A stretch of 64,000 bases of DNA from positions 213,990 through 277,989 of the forward strand of contig JAFGNT010000018.1 in the NCBI GenBank assembly GCA_016926855.1, given 5' to 3'. Source of the stretch: Methanomicrobiaceae archaeon (GTDB taxonomy: Archaea > Halobacteriota > Methanomicrobia > Methanomicrobiales > Methanomicrobiaceae). This document shows, piece after piece, positions 18,403-27,571 of this stretch. The position numbers and the translations under genes were made by a program. Each line of letters begins with the position of its first letter. The stretch's first letter is position 1. The notes beneath the pieces are model-generated. The model was not told where the DNA came from. It saw only the letters and a list, made by a program, of their open reading frames with translations, and searched no databases.

Positions 18403-19521
18403 TCAGGGGATTACTTCGCATCCCTGAAATTTTTCATGCTTAAAATCGGAAGGTGCAATGCGCCCTTCGTCAAGAAGTGCGCATATTTCCGGCAGCGCTT
18501 CGGTTATCGCCTCAAACAGGTTCTCAACCGTACATCTGACAAGCTCCCGTCCCTCATCGGGCCATGGCCGGAGGATATTTGAATACAGACACCGGCCGCC
18601 GCAGAATCCGAGCAGGTCACACCCGGTGCAGTCACCGCCAACCGGCACAGTCGGAAGGGCACGCGGATCGGCAGTGGCAATATGCCCGAGATAATAGTCC
18701 CGCATCCCGATCATGCACGGACAGGGTATGATGGTGCCGTCGGTCATGATCGTATAGTTCGCGTGGCCTGATCCGCATCGGAGCTCACTCTGTTTCCTAT
18801 GCAGAAGATCCGCGGTCGTCACGAGGAAAGGATACCATCTCGACACCCTGCCTTCGGACCGCATCATATCCAGCCATGCACGGACGAGCCGCCTGATGCC
18901 CGGGTTATAGGAGTCATGGACCCAGGGTTCAAAGGAACGCGATCCAAAATCATCCCAGAAATTCGCATCAATCTGCCAGTGGATAGATGAGAATGAACAC
19001 AGGTCGTTTCCGGCAAGATACAGGACCACCGCTTCGATATCGGTTGTCTCGGCAACGGTCATCCGTGCAATCAGCTCACCGGAGAACCCGGTTTCCCGAA
19101 CATAACGGACACCGTCCATGACACGGTGAAAGGTTCCCTGCCCCCGGTACAGGTCAGTCAGTTCTTCGGGCCCGTCGATTGAGACGAAGATGGTATCAAA
19201 CCTCCGTACCAGTGCGGGATCGAGGGAGGGAAGGCATAGCCCGTTTGTATGGAGAAGGAACTGCTTCACCGGAGCCTCCTCGACAATTGTCTCCACCAGA
19301 TCAGGGCGCAGCAGCGGTTCTCCACCGTAAAACATCAGCGTAGCATCGGGATCACGCGCCAGAAAATCGTACAGGACCGGGAGATCGACACTCAGATCGA
19401 GAGGCGGTGTTTCGTCGAGTGCAATGCCGGGGTCAGTACACTGGCAGGTTCCGTACATTTTCCCGCGGCAGTAGGTGCAGCAGAGGTTGCAGCTGTCGGT
19501 AAGGATCAGGTTCCAGTTCAC
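18403..19521 (-). CDS. Radical SAM/SPASM protein, AF1577-like
   Basis: This 372-residue enzyme has the cluster motif CNLCCTYC right at the N-terminus, FYGGEPLLRPDL, and a C-terminal SPASM-type cysteine region (CGSGHANYTIM, CPCMIG, CTGCDLLGFCGGRC). The arrangement resembles the archaeal AF1577 family, proposed to modify peptides. I looked for a short precursor gene beside it and found none in the 164-base gap to the SNF gene or in the 15-base gap on the other side. The substrate may be encoded elsewhere. Confidence 0.8.
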   Translation of the reverse strand: MNWNLILTDSCNLCCTYCRGKMYGTCQCTDPGIALDETPPLDLSVDLPVLYDFLARDPDATLMFYGGEPLLRPDLVETIVEEAPVKQFLLHTNGLCLPSLDPALVRRFDTIFVSIDGPEELTDLYRGQGTFHRVMDGVRYVRETGFSGELIARMTVAETTDIEAVVLYLAGNDLCSFSSIHWQIDANFWDDFGSRSFEPWVHDSYNPGIRRLVRAWLDMMRSEGRVSRWYPFLVTTADLLHRKQSELRCGSGHANYTIMTDGTIIPCPCMIGMRDYYLGHIATADPRALPTVPVGGDCTGCDLLGFCGGRCLYSNILRPWPDEGRELVRCTVENLFEAITEALPEICALLDEGRIAPSDFKHEKFQGCEVIP

Positions 19522-19685
19522 GCGAGATCTCTACAGTACTCTGGTGAGATGGCGATTAAAGAATGCGGTACCGCCCATGTCACAATCCGGAGATGTGCCG
19601 TCATCTCTCCCCTTCACGGGGCGCTCCCCGCAGGCAGATGGAAATTGTTATAGGATGGCGCGCATACGGGAGAGGAGGAAGGAGC

Positions 19686-21134
19686 ATGGAGCTATGGTCG
19701 TCACGTTTCGGTTTTATTCTCGCCGCAATCGGATCTGCGGTTGGTATCGGCAATATCTGGCGCTTTTCAGCGGTTCTCGGCCAGAACGGTGGCGGAGCAT
19801 ATCTCATACCGTACCTGATTGCGGTGTTCCTCTTTGCCATGCCGCTGATGATGCTGGAACTCTCCATGGGCAGGCACTTTCGGGCAACCGTCGTGTCCGC
19901 GTTTAAAAATGTCCAGCCACGTTTCAACGTCATTGGATGGTTGCTCTGTGCTACGGTCTTTCTCATTCTCAGTTATTACCTGGTCATCACCGGCTGGACG
20001 CTTGGCTATATCGTCTCCTCCGCCACGGGGCAGATGGAGTCCTTTGCCCGCTTCACCGGCAGCTACGAACCGGTGCTCTATTTCATCATTACGGCTGCGA
20101 TTACAGGCATCGTTGTGTCGGCAGGGGTGCAGAAAGGAATCGAAAAGATATCCACAGTCATGATTCCCTTTTGTGTCGGTATTCTTGCGCTGATGGCAGT
20201 TTACGTCACGACTTTGCCGGGATTCGTTGAGGGAATCACCTTTTTCCTCTCACCGGATTTTTCCGTCCTCTCTAATCCCCTCATCTGGAGTGCGGCTTTT
20301 GGACAGGCGTTCTTTTCACTCTCCGTCGGGGAAGGAATCCTGATCACCTACGGGGCGTATATGAACACGGAGACGATGATTCCCCATTCGGCGATCATCA
20401 TCACTATTGCCGACCTCGCCGTCGCACTGATGGCAGGGGCTGTGATTTTCCCAATCGTCTTTACATTCGGGCTTGAACCGACAATCGGAGCAGAACTGGC
20501 ATTTTCGACGCTCCCAAAGGCCTTCGCCCTGATGCCGGGTGGATATCTGCTCGGGATCGCTTTTTTCCTTGTCCTCTTTTTCGCAGGCCTGACTTCGGCG
20601 GTATCGATGCTGGAAGTGACTGTCGCGGCAATCCGTGAAGCTACAGGGCTTTCCCGGCGCATCACCGCAGCGCTTTTCACCGGTCTTGTTATCATTGCGG
20701 GCATGCCGTCGGCACTCAGCTACAGCGCTGCCGGACTCATGATCGGCGATGTCCGGATTCTCGATTTCATGGATGAAACGGTGGGTGAGCTCGGTCTGCC
20801 GGTTTCGGCATTCCTTATTGCCGTCATCTTCACGTGGTTCATCCCCCGCACGGCACTCGAGGCCCAGATCGGCGGGGGAGGCATGTGGCTGCGGCTGGTC
20901 TGGCCCCTGTGCCGCTATCTTATCCCTGCCGTCCTCATCCTCACGACAGCAGCACGGCTCCTCGCCGGCGTTGATTTCCCCGGATGGCGTTTTATCCCCG
21001 GAACGGAGTTCGTCGGGACCCTGCCGCAGAGCGCGGGTGCTTTCATCATATTGGCCGTACTTACTCTGATTATTCTCGCCATCTGCCGCCTGAAGGGGTG
21101 CGGGATTCCCGCCCGTCTCCGGGGATGGCTGTAA
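19686..21134 (+). CDS. SNF-family sodium-dependent transporter
   Basis: This 482-residue integral membrane protein of the neurotransmitter:sodium symporter family (LeuT fold) takes up amino acids or amines with sodium. The N-terminus is diagnostic: SRFGFILAAIGSAVGIGNIWRF, followed by NGGGAYLIPYLIAVFLFAMP. About twelve helices are visible. The start was chosen for the GGAGGAAGGAG site just upstream; the track start at 19563 adds a sequence that is not membrane-like. Confidence 0.93.
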   Translation: MELWSSRFGFILAAIGSAVGIGNIWRFSAVLGQNGGGAYLIPYLIAVFLFAMPLMMLELSMGRHFRATVVSAFKNVQPRFNVIGWLLCATVFLILSYYLVITGWTLGYIVSSATGQMESFARFTGSYEPVLYFIITAAITGIVVSAGVQKGIEKISTVMIPFCVGILALMAVYVTTLPGFVEGITFFLSPDFSVLSNPLIWSAAFGQAFFSLSVGEGILITYGAYMNTETMIPHSAIIITIADLAVALMAGAVIFPIVFTFGLEPTIGAELAFSTLPKAFALMPGGYLLGIAFFLVLFFAGLTSAVSMLEVTVAAIREATGLSRRITAALFTGLVIIAGMPSALSYSAAGLMIGDVRILDFMDETVGELGLPVSAFLIAVIFTWFIPRTALEAQIGGGGMWLRLVWPLCRYLIPAVLILTTAARLLAGVDFPGWRFIPGTEFVGTLPQSAGAFIILAVLTLIILAICRLKGCGIPARLRGWL

Positions 21135-21200
21135 TGCCAGTACCTCCCTGGCGGGCAGGGCCCACCCACCTTTTTTATGCCGCTTCACTCCATACTGGTC

Positions 21201-21737
21201 ATGCACCGGCGGGAGAGGGATCCGCGTGCCCGGCTGATGGCGGACCGGACGAAACGTCAGGAAGAAAATTTCCGGATACTGGTGGCACAGCTCACACATG
21301 AATCCATTTCGTACCGTGTAAAGGCTGCGGAGGCACTCGGACGTATCGGTGATCCGGAGGCCCTGGAGCCGCTCCTCGCCTGCCTTGACGATCCCGAGAC
21401 TGACGTCCAGTGGGTGGCGGCACGGGCACTCGGTACCCTGAAGGATACGCGGGCAGGGCCCGCCCTGATCTCCCTGCTCGGGCGACGGGATCGATGGGTC
21501 CGGCAGGGATCGGCATGGGCTCTCGGCGAGCTTGAAGATCCGTGTGCTATCGAACCGCTCGGGACACTTCTCTCGGATCCGAAAAAGGATGTGCGCATCA
21601 CTGTTGCCGAAGCCCTCGGTAAAATCGGGAATGTCCGGGCCGAACCCGCCCTCCGGATTGCACTGCAGGACGAAGAACCGGATGTCAGGGCTGCGGTCCG
21701 GGCCGCCCTGCGGCGTATCGGGATTTCACCCGAGTGA
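21201..21737 (+). CDS. HEAT-repeat protein (PBS-lyase type), second copy
   Basis: The protein has about 178 residues: a charged N-terminal helix (RRERDPRARLMADRTKRQEENFRIL) followed by five HEAT-like repeats such as DPETDVQWVAARALG and DPKKDVRITVAEALG. It is a probable protein-interaction scaffold. It is not a close duplicate of the gene at 4749. The start is uncertain (21201 or 21237); the track start at 21177 falls in an AT-rich element (TTTTTTATG) that could be promoter. Confidence 0.8.
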   Translation: MHRRERDPRARLMADRTKRQEENFRILVAQLTHESISYRVKAAEALGRIGDPEALEPLLACLDDPETDVQWVAARALGTLKDTRAGPALISLLGRRDRWVRQGSAWALGELEDPCAIEPLGTLLSDPKKDVRITVAEALGKIGNVRAEPALRIALQDEEPDVRAAVRAALRRIGISPE

Positions 21738-21951
21738 ATCGTTTCATTCTCCCGGCCTCGCGGCATCCTTGTCGGGGCACTCAGGATTGCACGGGACGGC
21801 CCTCACAGGCCGCCCTGAGGCAATTTTCGATCATCTTTTTATAGGAAACGCCGATCAGGTATACTCATTGAGTGAAATACGGTGATATTCCGGTGTATTG
21901 TCAGGAGAGAAACGATAATACCGATTTTCGGAAATAACGGGGTGAGATGCC

Positions 21952-23436
21952 ATGGTACACTATCGATGTGATATCTGCAATGTATTTGAATACGATTCCG
22001 AACGGGGGAATTCCCTTACGGACATACTTCCCGGCACAGAACCGGATCGGTTCCCCGACTCATGGGCATGCCCGATCTGCGCATCCGATAAAACGCACCT
22101 GAAACCGGTGAGTGAGATGCACCGGGCAAGCTCCGAACAGGAGATCACCTGCCCCGTCTGCGGTGCCAAGCACACGATCACGATCTCATATGCAGAGAAA
22201 AAGGATCTCGCCGGGTACCTGGGCACGTGGGCGCGTAAATCTGATGAACTTGAGACGGACATGACAGCGATTCATGCCATATCAGCAACGGGAGCTGCGG
22301 TCAGTGAGCCGATGCGAACCAGAAAACCCGTCATTTCCTGGGATGACATCCTGATAAAAGGTGCCCAGCTGGCAAAAATTCCGCTCAACGCCGACGAACC
22401 CGTTACCACCCGGACCGTCATCGGCCCCGCTGCGGCGCGGCCGCTCGTGATCGAGACGCCGATTTATATCACCCACATGTCCTTCGGTGCACTTTCCCGG
22501 GAAGTCAAAATCGCACTGGCAGGCGGGAGCGCATCGGTACAAACGGCAATCGGATCGGGAGAGGGAGGAATTCTTGAGGAGGAGCGGGAAGCTGCGTACC
22601 GCTATATTTTTGAATACGTCCCGAATCGCTATTCCGTCACACCGGAAAATCTCGTATCAGCCGATGCCGTCGAAATCAAGATTGGCCAGTCCAGCAAACC
22701 GGGCATGGGAGGGCATCTCCCGGCCGAGAAGGTTACGCCGGAGATAGCCGCCCTCAGGGGATTTCCGGAAGGCCACGACATTGTCAGCCCCGCACACTTT
22801 GAGGACATCCTCACCCCGGACGACCTGAAGAAAAAAGTGGCGTGGCTGCGGGAGATGTCGGGTGGCAGGCCAATCGGGATCAAGTTCGCCGCAGGGAATA
22901 TCGAGCAGGATATGGAGGTCGCGGTCTTCGCCGAGCCCGATTTCATCACGATCGACGGGCGGCCCGGCGGTACGGGAGCCTCCCCGAGGTTTGTCAAGGA
23001 TGCCACCGGAATACCCACCCTCTTTGCACTCCACAGGGCACGGCGATTCCTTGATGACCGTGGACGTGCGAATATATCGCTCGTTATCACCGGCGGTCTC
23101 CGGGTATCCTCCGATTTTGCCAAAGCGCTCGCCCTCGGTGCGGATGCGATCGCCATCGGCACCGCCGCTCTGATGGCCTGCGCCTGCCAGCAGTACCGCC
23201 TCTGCAACACCGGCACATGCCCCGTCGGGGTGACCACCCATAATCCGGAGCTCAGGAAACGCCTTGATGTTGCCATATCGGCCCGGAAACTCGAGCATTT
23301 TCTCCGGGTTTCAACCGAGGACCTGAAGGACTTCGCACGCCTGACCGGCAACCGCGACGTCCACGGGCTTACTGTATCGGATCTCTGCACCGTGAACTCG
23401 GAGATCTCAGGGCATACGACAATCAAACACGTGTGA
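21952..23436 (+). CDS. Rubredoxin-domain glutamate synthase (FMN-binding)
   Basis: The protein has 494 residues. Residues 1-50 form a rubredoxin-like domain (CDIC...CPIC), and a second CxxC (CPVCGAKH) follows at about 64. The rest is the GltB synthase domain: THMSFGALSREVKIALAGG, IDGRPGGTGASP, GGLRVSSDFAKALALGADAIAIG and the 3Fe-4S motif CACQQYRLCNTGTCPVG. The rubredoxin head probably feeds electrons to FMN in place of a separate small subunit. A GGGGTGAG site precedes the ATG, and a TATA-like TTTTTATAGG lies about 115 bases upstream. Confidence 0.9.
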   Translation: MVHYRCDICNVFEYDSERGNSLTDILPGTEPDRFPDSWACPICASDKTHLKPVSEMHRASSEQEITCPVCGAKHTITISYAEKKDLAGYLGTWARKSDELETDMTAIHAISATGAAVSEPMRTRKPVISWDDILIKGAQLAKIPLNADEPVTTRTVIGPAAARPLVIETPIYITHMSFGALSREVKIALAGGSASVQTAIGSGEGGILEEEREAAYRYIFEYVPNRYSVTPENLVSADAVEIKIGQSSKPGMGGHLPAEKVTPEIAALRGFPEGHDIVSPAHFEDILTPDDLKKKVAWLREMSGGRPIGIKFAAGNIEQDMEVAVFAEPDFITIDGRPGGTGASPRFVKDATGIPTLFALHRARRFLDDRGRANISLVITGGLRVSSDFAKALALGADAIAIGTAALMACACQQYRLCNTGTCPVGVTTHNPELRKRLDVAISARKLEHFLRVSTEDLKDFARLTGNRDVHGLTVSDLCTVNSEISGHTTIKHV

Positions 23437-23521
23437 GAAGAGCCTCCCGGGAAGCCCGGGCATCCTGCCCGCCTGCTTCACCCGGATATAATATTTTTGG
23501 CCGCCCGCTTGGATCCCCTGA

Positions 23522-23947
23522 TCAGGGTGCGTGCCCTTCGACCCAGCGCGTGCCGTCGGAGCGGTGCTCTTTCTTCCAGATAGGGACAAATTCCTTGATC
23601 CGGTCAATAATGAACTCGCAGCCGAGGAATGATTCTTTACGGTGGGCGGCAGCGGCGACGATAACCACAATCGTTTCACCAAGGGCAAGTTTCCCGAAAC
23701 GGTGCATGATGTCCACCGAGGAGAGCCCGAACTTCGTTTTCGCCTCCTCAGCAATCTGCAGAAGATCGGACTGCGCTGCTTCTTCAAATACCTCCAGTTC
23801 AAGGGACTCTATGCCGTCGTCCCGGACCGTGCCGACAAAAGCGACAATTCCTCCGACATTTTGCCGTTTTGCGGCCTCGATCATCCTACCCGCATCAATC
23901 GGTTCCGTGGTAAGCCCTATCATTGCTGTATACTCCTGCTTTTTCAT
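23522..23947 (-). CDS. moaE: Molybdopterin synthase catalytic subunit MoaE
   Basis: This 141-residue protein converts cyclic pyranopterin to molybdopterin together with MoaD. Family landmarks are GGIVAFVGTVRD, IMHRFGKLALGETIVVIVAAAAHRKESFLGCEFIIDRIKEFVPIWKKE. Its start overlaps the MoaD stop by four bases, so the two are translationally coupled. It is the last gene of the moeB-moaD-moaE run and is convergent with the rubredoxin-glutamate synthase gene. Confidence 0.93.
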   Translation of the reverse strand: MKKQEYTAMIGLTTEPIDAGRMIEAAKRQNVGGIVAFVGTVRDDGIESLELEVFEEAAQSDLLQIAEEAKTKFGLSSVDIMHRFGKLALGETIVVIVAAAAHRKESFLGCEFIIDRIKEFVPIWKKEHRSDGTRWVEGHAP

Positions 23948-24222
23948 CCGCCCGCAACCGGCGGATAGACAACGACCTCGTCTCCCTCCCGGAGGACTTC
24001 CCCGTCTGCTGACGCATGGCCGATGCGTGAGCCGTTTTTCATCAGGACAACATAGCGGTGCAGGACTCCGCCCTGTTCATAGAGGGCGCCCGGCCCTTCC
24101 GGCGACAGGGCTGCAAACTCTGCCAGCGCCCCCGCAAGCGTCGTGCCGTCCGGAACCGAAAGCTCGGTTTCTTCCCCGAATATTTCCCGAAACCGTGCAA
24201 ACGCCCGAATCCGTATTTTCAT
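23944..24222 (-). CDS. moaD: MoaD-type sulfur carrier protein
   Basis: This 92-residue ubiquitin-like protein ends in the diagnostic Gly-Gly (PPVAGG), which is adenylated by an E1-like enzyme and then carries a thiocarboxylate. VKIRIRAFARFREIFG-like and DEVVVYPPVAGG stretches fit MoaD. The start at 24222 gives the family N-terminus; the longer open frame upstream overlaps moeB. MoaE follows with a four-base overlap and moeB precedes it by 16 bases. Confidence 0.92.
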   Translation of the reverse strand: MKIRIRAFARFREIFGEETELSVPDGTTLAGALAEFAALSPEGPGALYEQGGVLHRYVVLMKNGSRIGHASADGEVLREGDEVVVYPPVAGG

Positions 24223-24238
24223 CGTATCGTATTCTCCG

Positions 24239-24970
24239 TTAAATCCTTCCTGCTTCGCCGCAGTCCCTGCACGCCGCATCGCGGGTGAGGGGTATCTCGT
24301 ACAGCGTCGTCGACAGCCCGTTCCAGAGCATGAGCCGGTTTTCAAGAAGGGGGCCGGCACCGGTGAGGTACTTTGCCACCTCATTCGCCTGGATCGTGCC
24401 GATGATCCCCGCCGTCGTTCCGAAAACCGGCGTGGCCTCTTCCGGAGGCGGTTTTGGGAAGATGCACCGGAGACAGGCGGTCTTTCCGGGAATAATTGTC
24501 GTCACCTGCCCGTCGAACCCGCGTAGTGCACCATGGACAAGAGGGATTTTCTGGTCGCATGCGGCACGGTTGAGAGCGTACCTGACAGTAAAATTATCTG
24601 TGGCATCCACAATGATGTCAGCTCCCCTGACGAGATCGGCTGCATTTTCCGCATCGATGGAGAGGTGGTGGGAGTCAATGCGGATTGCAGGATTCATCGC
24701 GATGAGTTTTTCCTCAGCCGAAACGGTTTTGCTCCTCCCGATGTCCCGCTCCCAGTGAATTACCTGCCGGTTGAGGTTCGTGCGGTCGACGACGTCGCGA
24801 TCAATGATGCGGAGGCAGCCGATACCGGCAGCGGTGAGATACATCGCAACCGGAGACCCGAGTCCGCCTGCACCAGCAATGACCACCAGCGCCTCTGAGA
24901 GGCGTTTTTGTCCATCCTCGCCGATCACAGGCGCCTGCCGCAGATACCGTTCCCCGTCAGTCACTATCAT
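24239..24970 (-). CDS. moeB: MoeB/ThiF-type E1-like adenylyltransferase
   Basis: This 243-residue enzyme adenylates the C-terminal glycine of MoaD- or ThiS-type carriers. The ATP site is GAGGLGSPVAMYL, followed by DRDVVDRTNLNRQVIHW. DATDNF and the zinc cysteines (CLRCIFP and CRDCGEAG) are present. VFGTTAGIIGTIQANEVAKYL is also conserved. The start at 24970 follows a GGTGGG site; the long extension in the ORF track is rejected. It heads a run with moaD and moaE and lies 152 bases downstream of tfuA. Confidence 0.92.
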   Translation of the reverse strand: MIVTDGERYLRQAPVIGEDGQKRLSEALVVIAGAGGLGSPVAMYLTAAGIGCLRIIDRDVVDRTNLNRQVIHWERDIGRSKTVSAEEKLIAMNPAIRIDSHHLSIDAENAADLVRGADIIVDATDNFTVRYALNRAACDQKIPLVHGALRGFDGQVTTIIPGKTACLRCIFPKPPPEEATPVFGTTAGIIGTIQANEVAKYLTGAGPLLENRLMLWNGLSTTLYEIPLTRDAACRDCGEAGRI

Positions 24971-25122
24971 ACCCACCAGGAGTCTCCCTGCCGGCGCTGG
25001 TATCCGGGCAGCACACCGCACCGCAGGAGCTGAATAAGAGTGATTTTTGGCATGAGTTAAGGATTGTGATAGGGCATGCCATCGGTCGTGGATGTCATTA
25101 TTCAGGATTTTTTCCTTCCCGG

Positions 25123-25797
25123 TCAATCGTGCGGATCGGCATCGATTCCCTGTTCCCGCGCGATTTCCCGTATCCGGAGGAGTGCCTTCCTGGCATCTTT
25201 CCGCTTCAGGTCCACGGCACCCGAACCGGCAAATGCAAGAAATCGCGCAATCACCTCGGGAGAAAGCGAACTCCGGGCCTGATCGCACACAGCCTTATAG
25301 GTACGGTCAGGGAAATACAGGGACTGTGCTGCCGACAGAAGCACACCAGCGGCGTGATGGTCGATAAACCCTTGCGTTTCGGCCTCCGCAATGGTGCTCC
25401 TGATATTAACGAGGGGTTCGGAGAGGGGCACGTAACTCTCAGGGTCGAAGATCAGCGCCACTTCGTCATCCGAGACCAGTTCGCCGCTCCGAAACGCTTC
25501 ATATACCGCACCAGTCCCCTCCATGCCGAGAGTGTCGAGCTCCGCTGCACGGAGCGCACCCATGCTCGATGCACCGACAACGAGAACACCCGCCCGCAGC
25601 GCGGCAAGGATCTCGCGATGGCCGACCGAACAGTCCTGAAAGAAAACGCCGTCAATAATCCCGATTATCCGGGCGCCCTTCGTCACCGCGTGCGTGACAT
25701 CGCCGCGTTTCACGGGAGGACAGTAGCGGGCGCGGAGTATCGTACGCGCACGGGCAGGATCAAGGCTCGGGCCGAGAAATACAACGACGTCGTGCAT
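25123..25797 (-). CDS. tfuA: TfuA-like protein for McrA glycine thioamidation
   Basis: This 224-residue partner of YcaO is required to convert the backbone amide of a McrA glycine to a thioamide. Family landmarks are VFLGPSL, GIIDGVFFQDCSVGHREIL, VVGASSMGALRAAEL and DDEVALIFDPESY. The start HDVVVFLGP at 25797 overlaps the end of ycaO by 38 bases in another frame, indicating tight coupling. TfuA is thought to present sulfur to YcaO. MoeB and MoaD are encoded directly downstream on the same strand. Confidence 0.92.
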   Translation of the reverse strand: MHDVVVFLGPSLDPARARTILRARYCPPVKRGDVTHAVTKGARIIGIIDGVFFQDCSVGHREILAALRAGVLVVGASSMGALRAAELDTLGMEGTGAVYEAFRSGELVSDDEVALIFDPESYVPLSEPLVNIRSTIAEAETQGFIDHHAAGVLLSAAQSLYFPDRTYKAVCDQARSSLSPEVIARFLAFAGSGAVDLKRKDARKALLRIREIAREQGIDADPHD

Positions 25798-26977
25798 TCC
25801 TGCACCGCTCCCCCATCCGGTCCCGGTCAACAGCATAAACTTCGAGCCCGGGGACGATAACGCGGACTACCGGGATGCCGATCTCTTTTCGCGTCAGGTC
25901 GACCACGATGACCCGGTGAAGCCCCGCACGGCCGAGTGCACTGACAACGTGCCGGATGTCGGTGAGAAAGTCGTCGCTGTCAAAGGACGAGATCTCCTGA
26001 AACCGGACTTCACCCTGGCCATTGAACCAGTATCGGTTCATCCGTTTCGTGCGTTCGTATCCGAGCTGTTTCCTGAAGCCGGCGTCAGTAGTATCCTCCC
26101 GGGCGCCGTGAATCTGCGTAAGCCTGCTCTGCGCCACCTCCGTAAGGGCCCGGAGGAGGGCGATGCCCGCATTTGTATGGCTCCCCATCCCGATGGTCAG
26201 GAGAGAGGGGTCCCTGAGAAGAACGTCGTCCGCCACCGCAGCGATTGTCGGGATGCCGATATCGCTCGTGATATCCTTGATGACAACATCGACCGACGCA
26301 TCGGTGAAACGGTGCAGCAGGTCGGCCCCGATACCATCGGAAATCCCCTTTACAAGCGGTCCGGTATTCCGGGTCGCTTCGACAAGTGACCATGCGTCTC
26401 GCTCGATCACTTCCATGAGTGCGTGAAAGACCGCCTCTTCCCGGGTATTCCCGGACGCGAGTCCGTTTGTATTGGTGCGGAACAGCCGGTTTTCATGATT
26501 CATGGGATGGAAAACAGCGTGGGCGGGCACGAGTATCTCCTCGTCCAGAACGATATCCCAGCCTGTGACCCACGGCAGACTCCGGTGCGGATCTGCGCCG
26601 GGAGGGAGAATGAGATCCCCGGGATCGAGTGCATGCCTCTCCCGGCTAATCTCCCCGTATGCCGCGTGAATGACCGCATGATCGTGCAGTTCCCCCGAGA
26701 AACGCTCGATGCCCTCCATCACGGCCGAGACACGTGCTTCGACGGGTGTTGCCCCTTTTCCGTTGTAGACCGAAATAGCGCCGTCCTCTGCGGTCGGGCG
26801 GATGCTGGAAAAGACCGGAATCCCGATCCTGTCCAGGTTCGTGATGTCCGCGACACGCGTAATTCCCGCACGCGGCAACACCGCCTCCGCCCGGGCGAGG
26901 GTATCCTCGGGGGCGACCGCCCGCTGGGTTTCCACGCAGTAGTGCTTTTTGCATTCGGACAGCTTCATCTTCATCAT
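25760..26977 (-). CDS. ycaO: YcaO enzyme for McrA glycine thioamidation (methanogenesis marker 1)
   Basis: This 405-residue ATP-dependent YcaO enzyme activates the McrA glycine amide for sulfur insertion. YcaO landmarks are YNGKGATPVEARVSAVMEGIERFSGE, ASGNTREEAVFHALMEVIERDAW and THTN-like SHTNAGIALLRALTEVAQSRLTQIHG. The C-terminus runs into tfuA. Its presence is strong evidence that the organism is a methanogen or methane oxidiser. The start MKMKLSE (around 26977) was chosen over the track start. A hairpin and a TATA-like element lie upstream. Confidence 0.94.
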   Translation of the reverse strand: MMKMKLSECKKHYCVETQRAVAPEDTLARAEAVLPRAGITRVADITNLDRIGIPVFSSIRPTAEDGAISVYNGKGATPVEARVSAVMEGIERFSGELHDHAVIHAAYGEISRERHALDPGDLILPPGADPHRSLPWVTGWDIVLDEEILVPAHAVFHPMNHENRLFRTNTNGLASGNTREEAVFHALMEVIERDAWSLVEATRNTGPLVKGISDGIGADLLHRFTDASVDVVIKDITSDIGIPTIAAVADDVLLRDPSLLTIGMGSHTNAGIALLRALTEVAQSRLTQIHGAREDTTDAGFRKQLGYERTKRMNRYWFNGQGEVRFQEISSFDSDDFLTDIRHVVSALGRAGLHRVIVVDLTRKEIGIPVVRVIVPGLEVYAVDRDRMGERCRNARRRCISRPEP

Positions 26978-27031
26978 CCCCGGACCGCTATCACTATTTT
27001 CTTTTCTTTCCAATGGGTAATTAATCTTTCA

Positions 27032-27060
27032 CGGATTACGAATCCGCACTCATTTATTGC
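27032..27060 (-). promoter_or_regulatory. Putative ycaO-tfuA promoter with inverted repeat
   Basis: On the minus strand GCAATAAATG (TATA-like, overlapping the thioesterase stop codon) is followed by CGGATT-CGT-AATCCG at 27046-27032. The repeat would sit between the TATA box and the transcription start, a repressor position. The TATA element is partly constrained by thioesterase codons, so support is modest. Confidence 0.35.
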
Positions 27061-27457
27061 GAATTTTAAACCCTGTTCCGTGAAATACCGCAATAAGCCG
27101 CGACCCCTCCAGGACCTCGACGCGAAAGAGCGAGGTGCCCGGCGTATCCTCCACTTTCACGGCAACCGCCGTAAGTGTCCCCGTTGCCGGTGCCAGATAC
27201 TGGATCGAGGCAGACACGGCGACTTCCGGTACGGACTCGAGATTGGCGGCTATCCCGAAAGCCTGGTCGGCAAGGGAGAATATTGCGCCTCCATGGATCG
27301 TGCCGTTCGGGTTGAGCTTTCCGGAGGGGTCCATGGTAACCCTGATCACGCCCTCCCCTGCGCTTTCGATTCGCATACCGTTCATAACAGCGAATTCACA
27401 CGAGTTGAAGACATCAATTTTTTCCTCGAGTGTCATGGACGGGTGGAAGAGAGTCAT
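27050..27457 (-). CDS. PaaI-type hotdog thioesterase
   Basis: This 135-residue hotdog-fold protein probably hydrolyses acyl-CoA thioesters. The family core is seen in LNPNGTIHGGAIFSLADQAFGIAAN, where the HGG segment and the following acidic residue form the active site, and in ASIQYLAPATGTLTAVAV. The length is normal. It lies upstream of ycaO on the same strand; no functional link is evident. Confidence 0.88.
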   Translation of the reverse strand: MTLFHPSMTLEEKIDVFNSCEFAVMNGMRIESAGEGVIRVTMDPSGKLNPNGTIHGGAIFSLADQAFGIAANLESVPEVAVSASIQYLAPATGTLTAVAVKVEDTPGTSLFRVEVLEGSRLIAVFHGTGFKIRNK

Positions 27458-27571
27458 GAGCGTATCTCACATAACTATCTGCCTGATTGGACGTCATCTC
27501 CCAAATAAAGATCCCGGACCCGGGTGCCCGCCGCGGATTCTTTAAACGTGAAGCAACAACCGGTGACATAT

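Noticed and set aside
23442-23465. Hairpin CCCGGG-AAG-CCCGGG between convergent genes as a terminator
   Set aside because: It lacks a following T-run on either strand, and CCCGGG is a common self-complementary word in GC-rich DNA.
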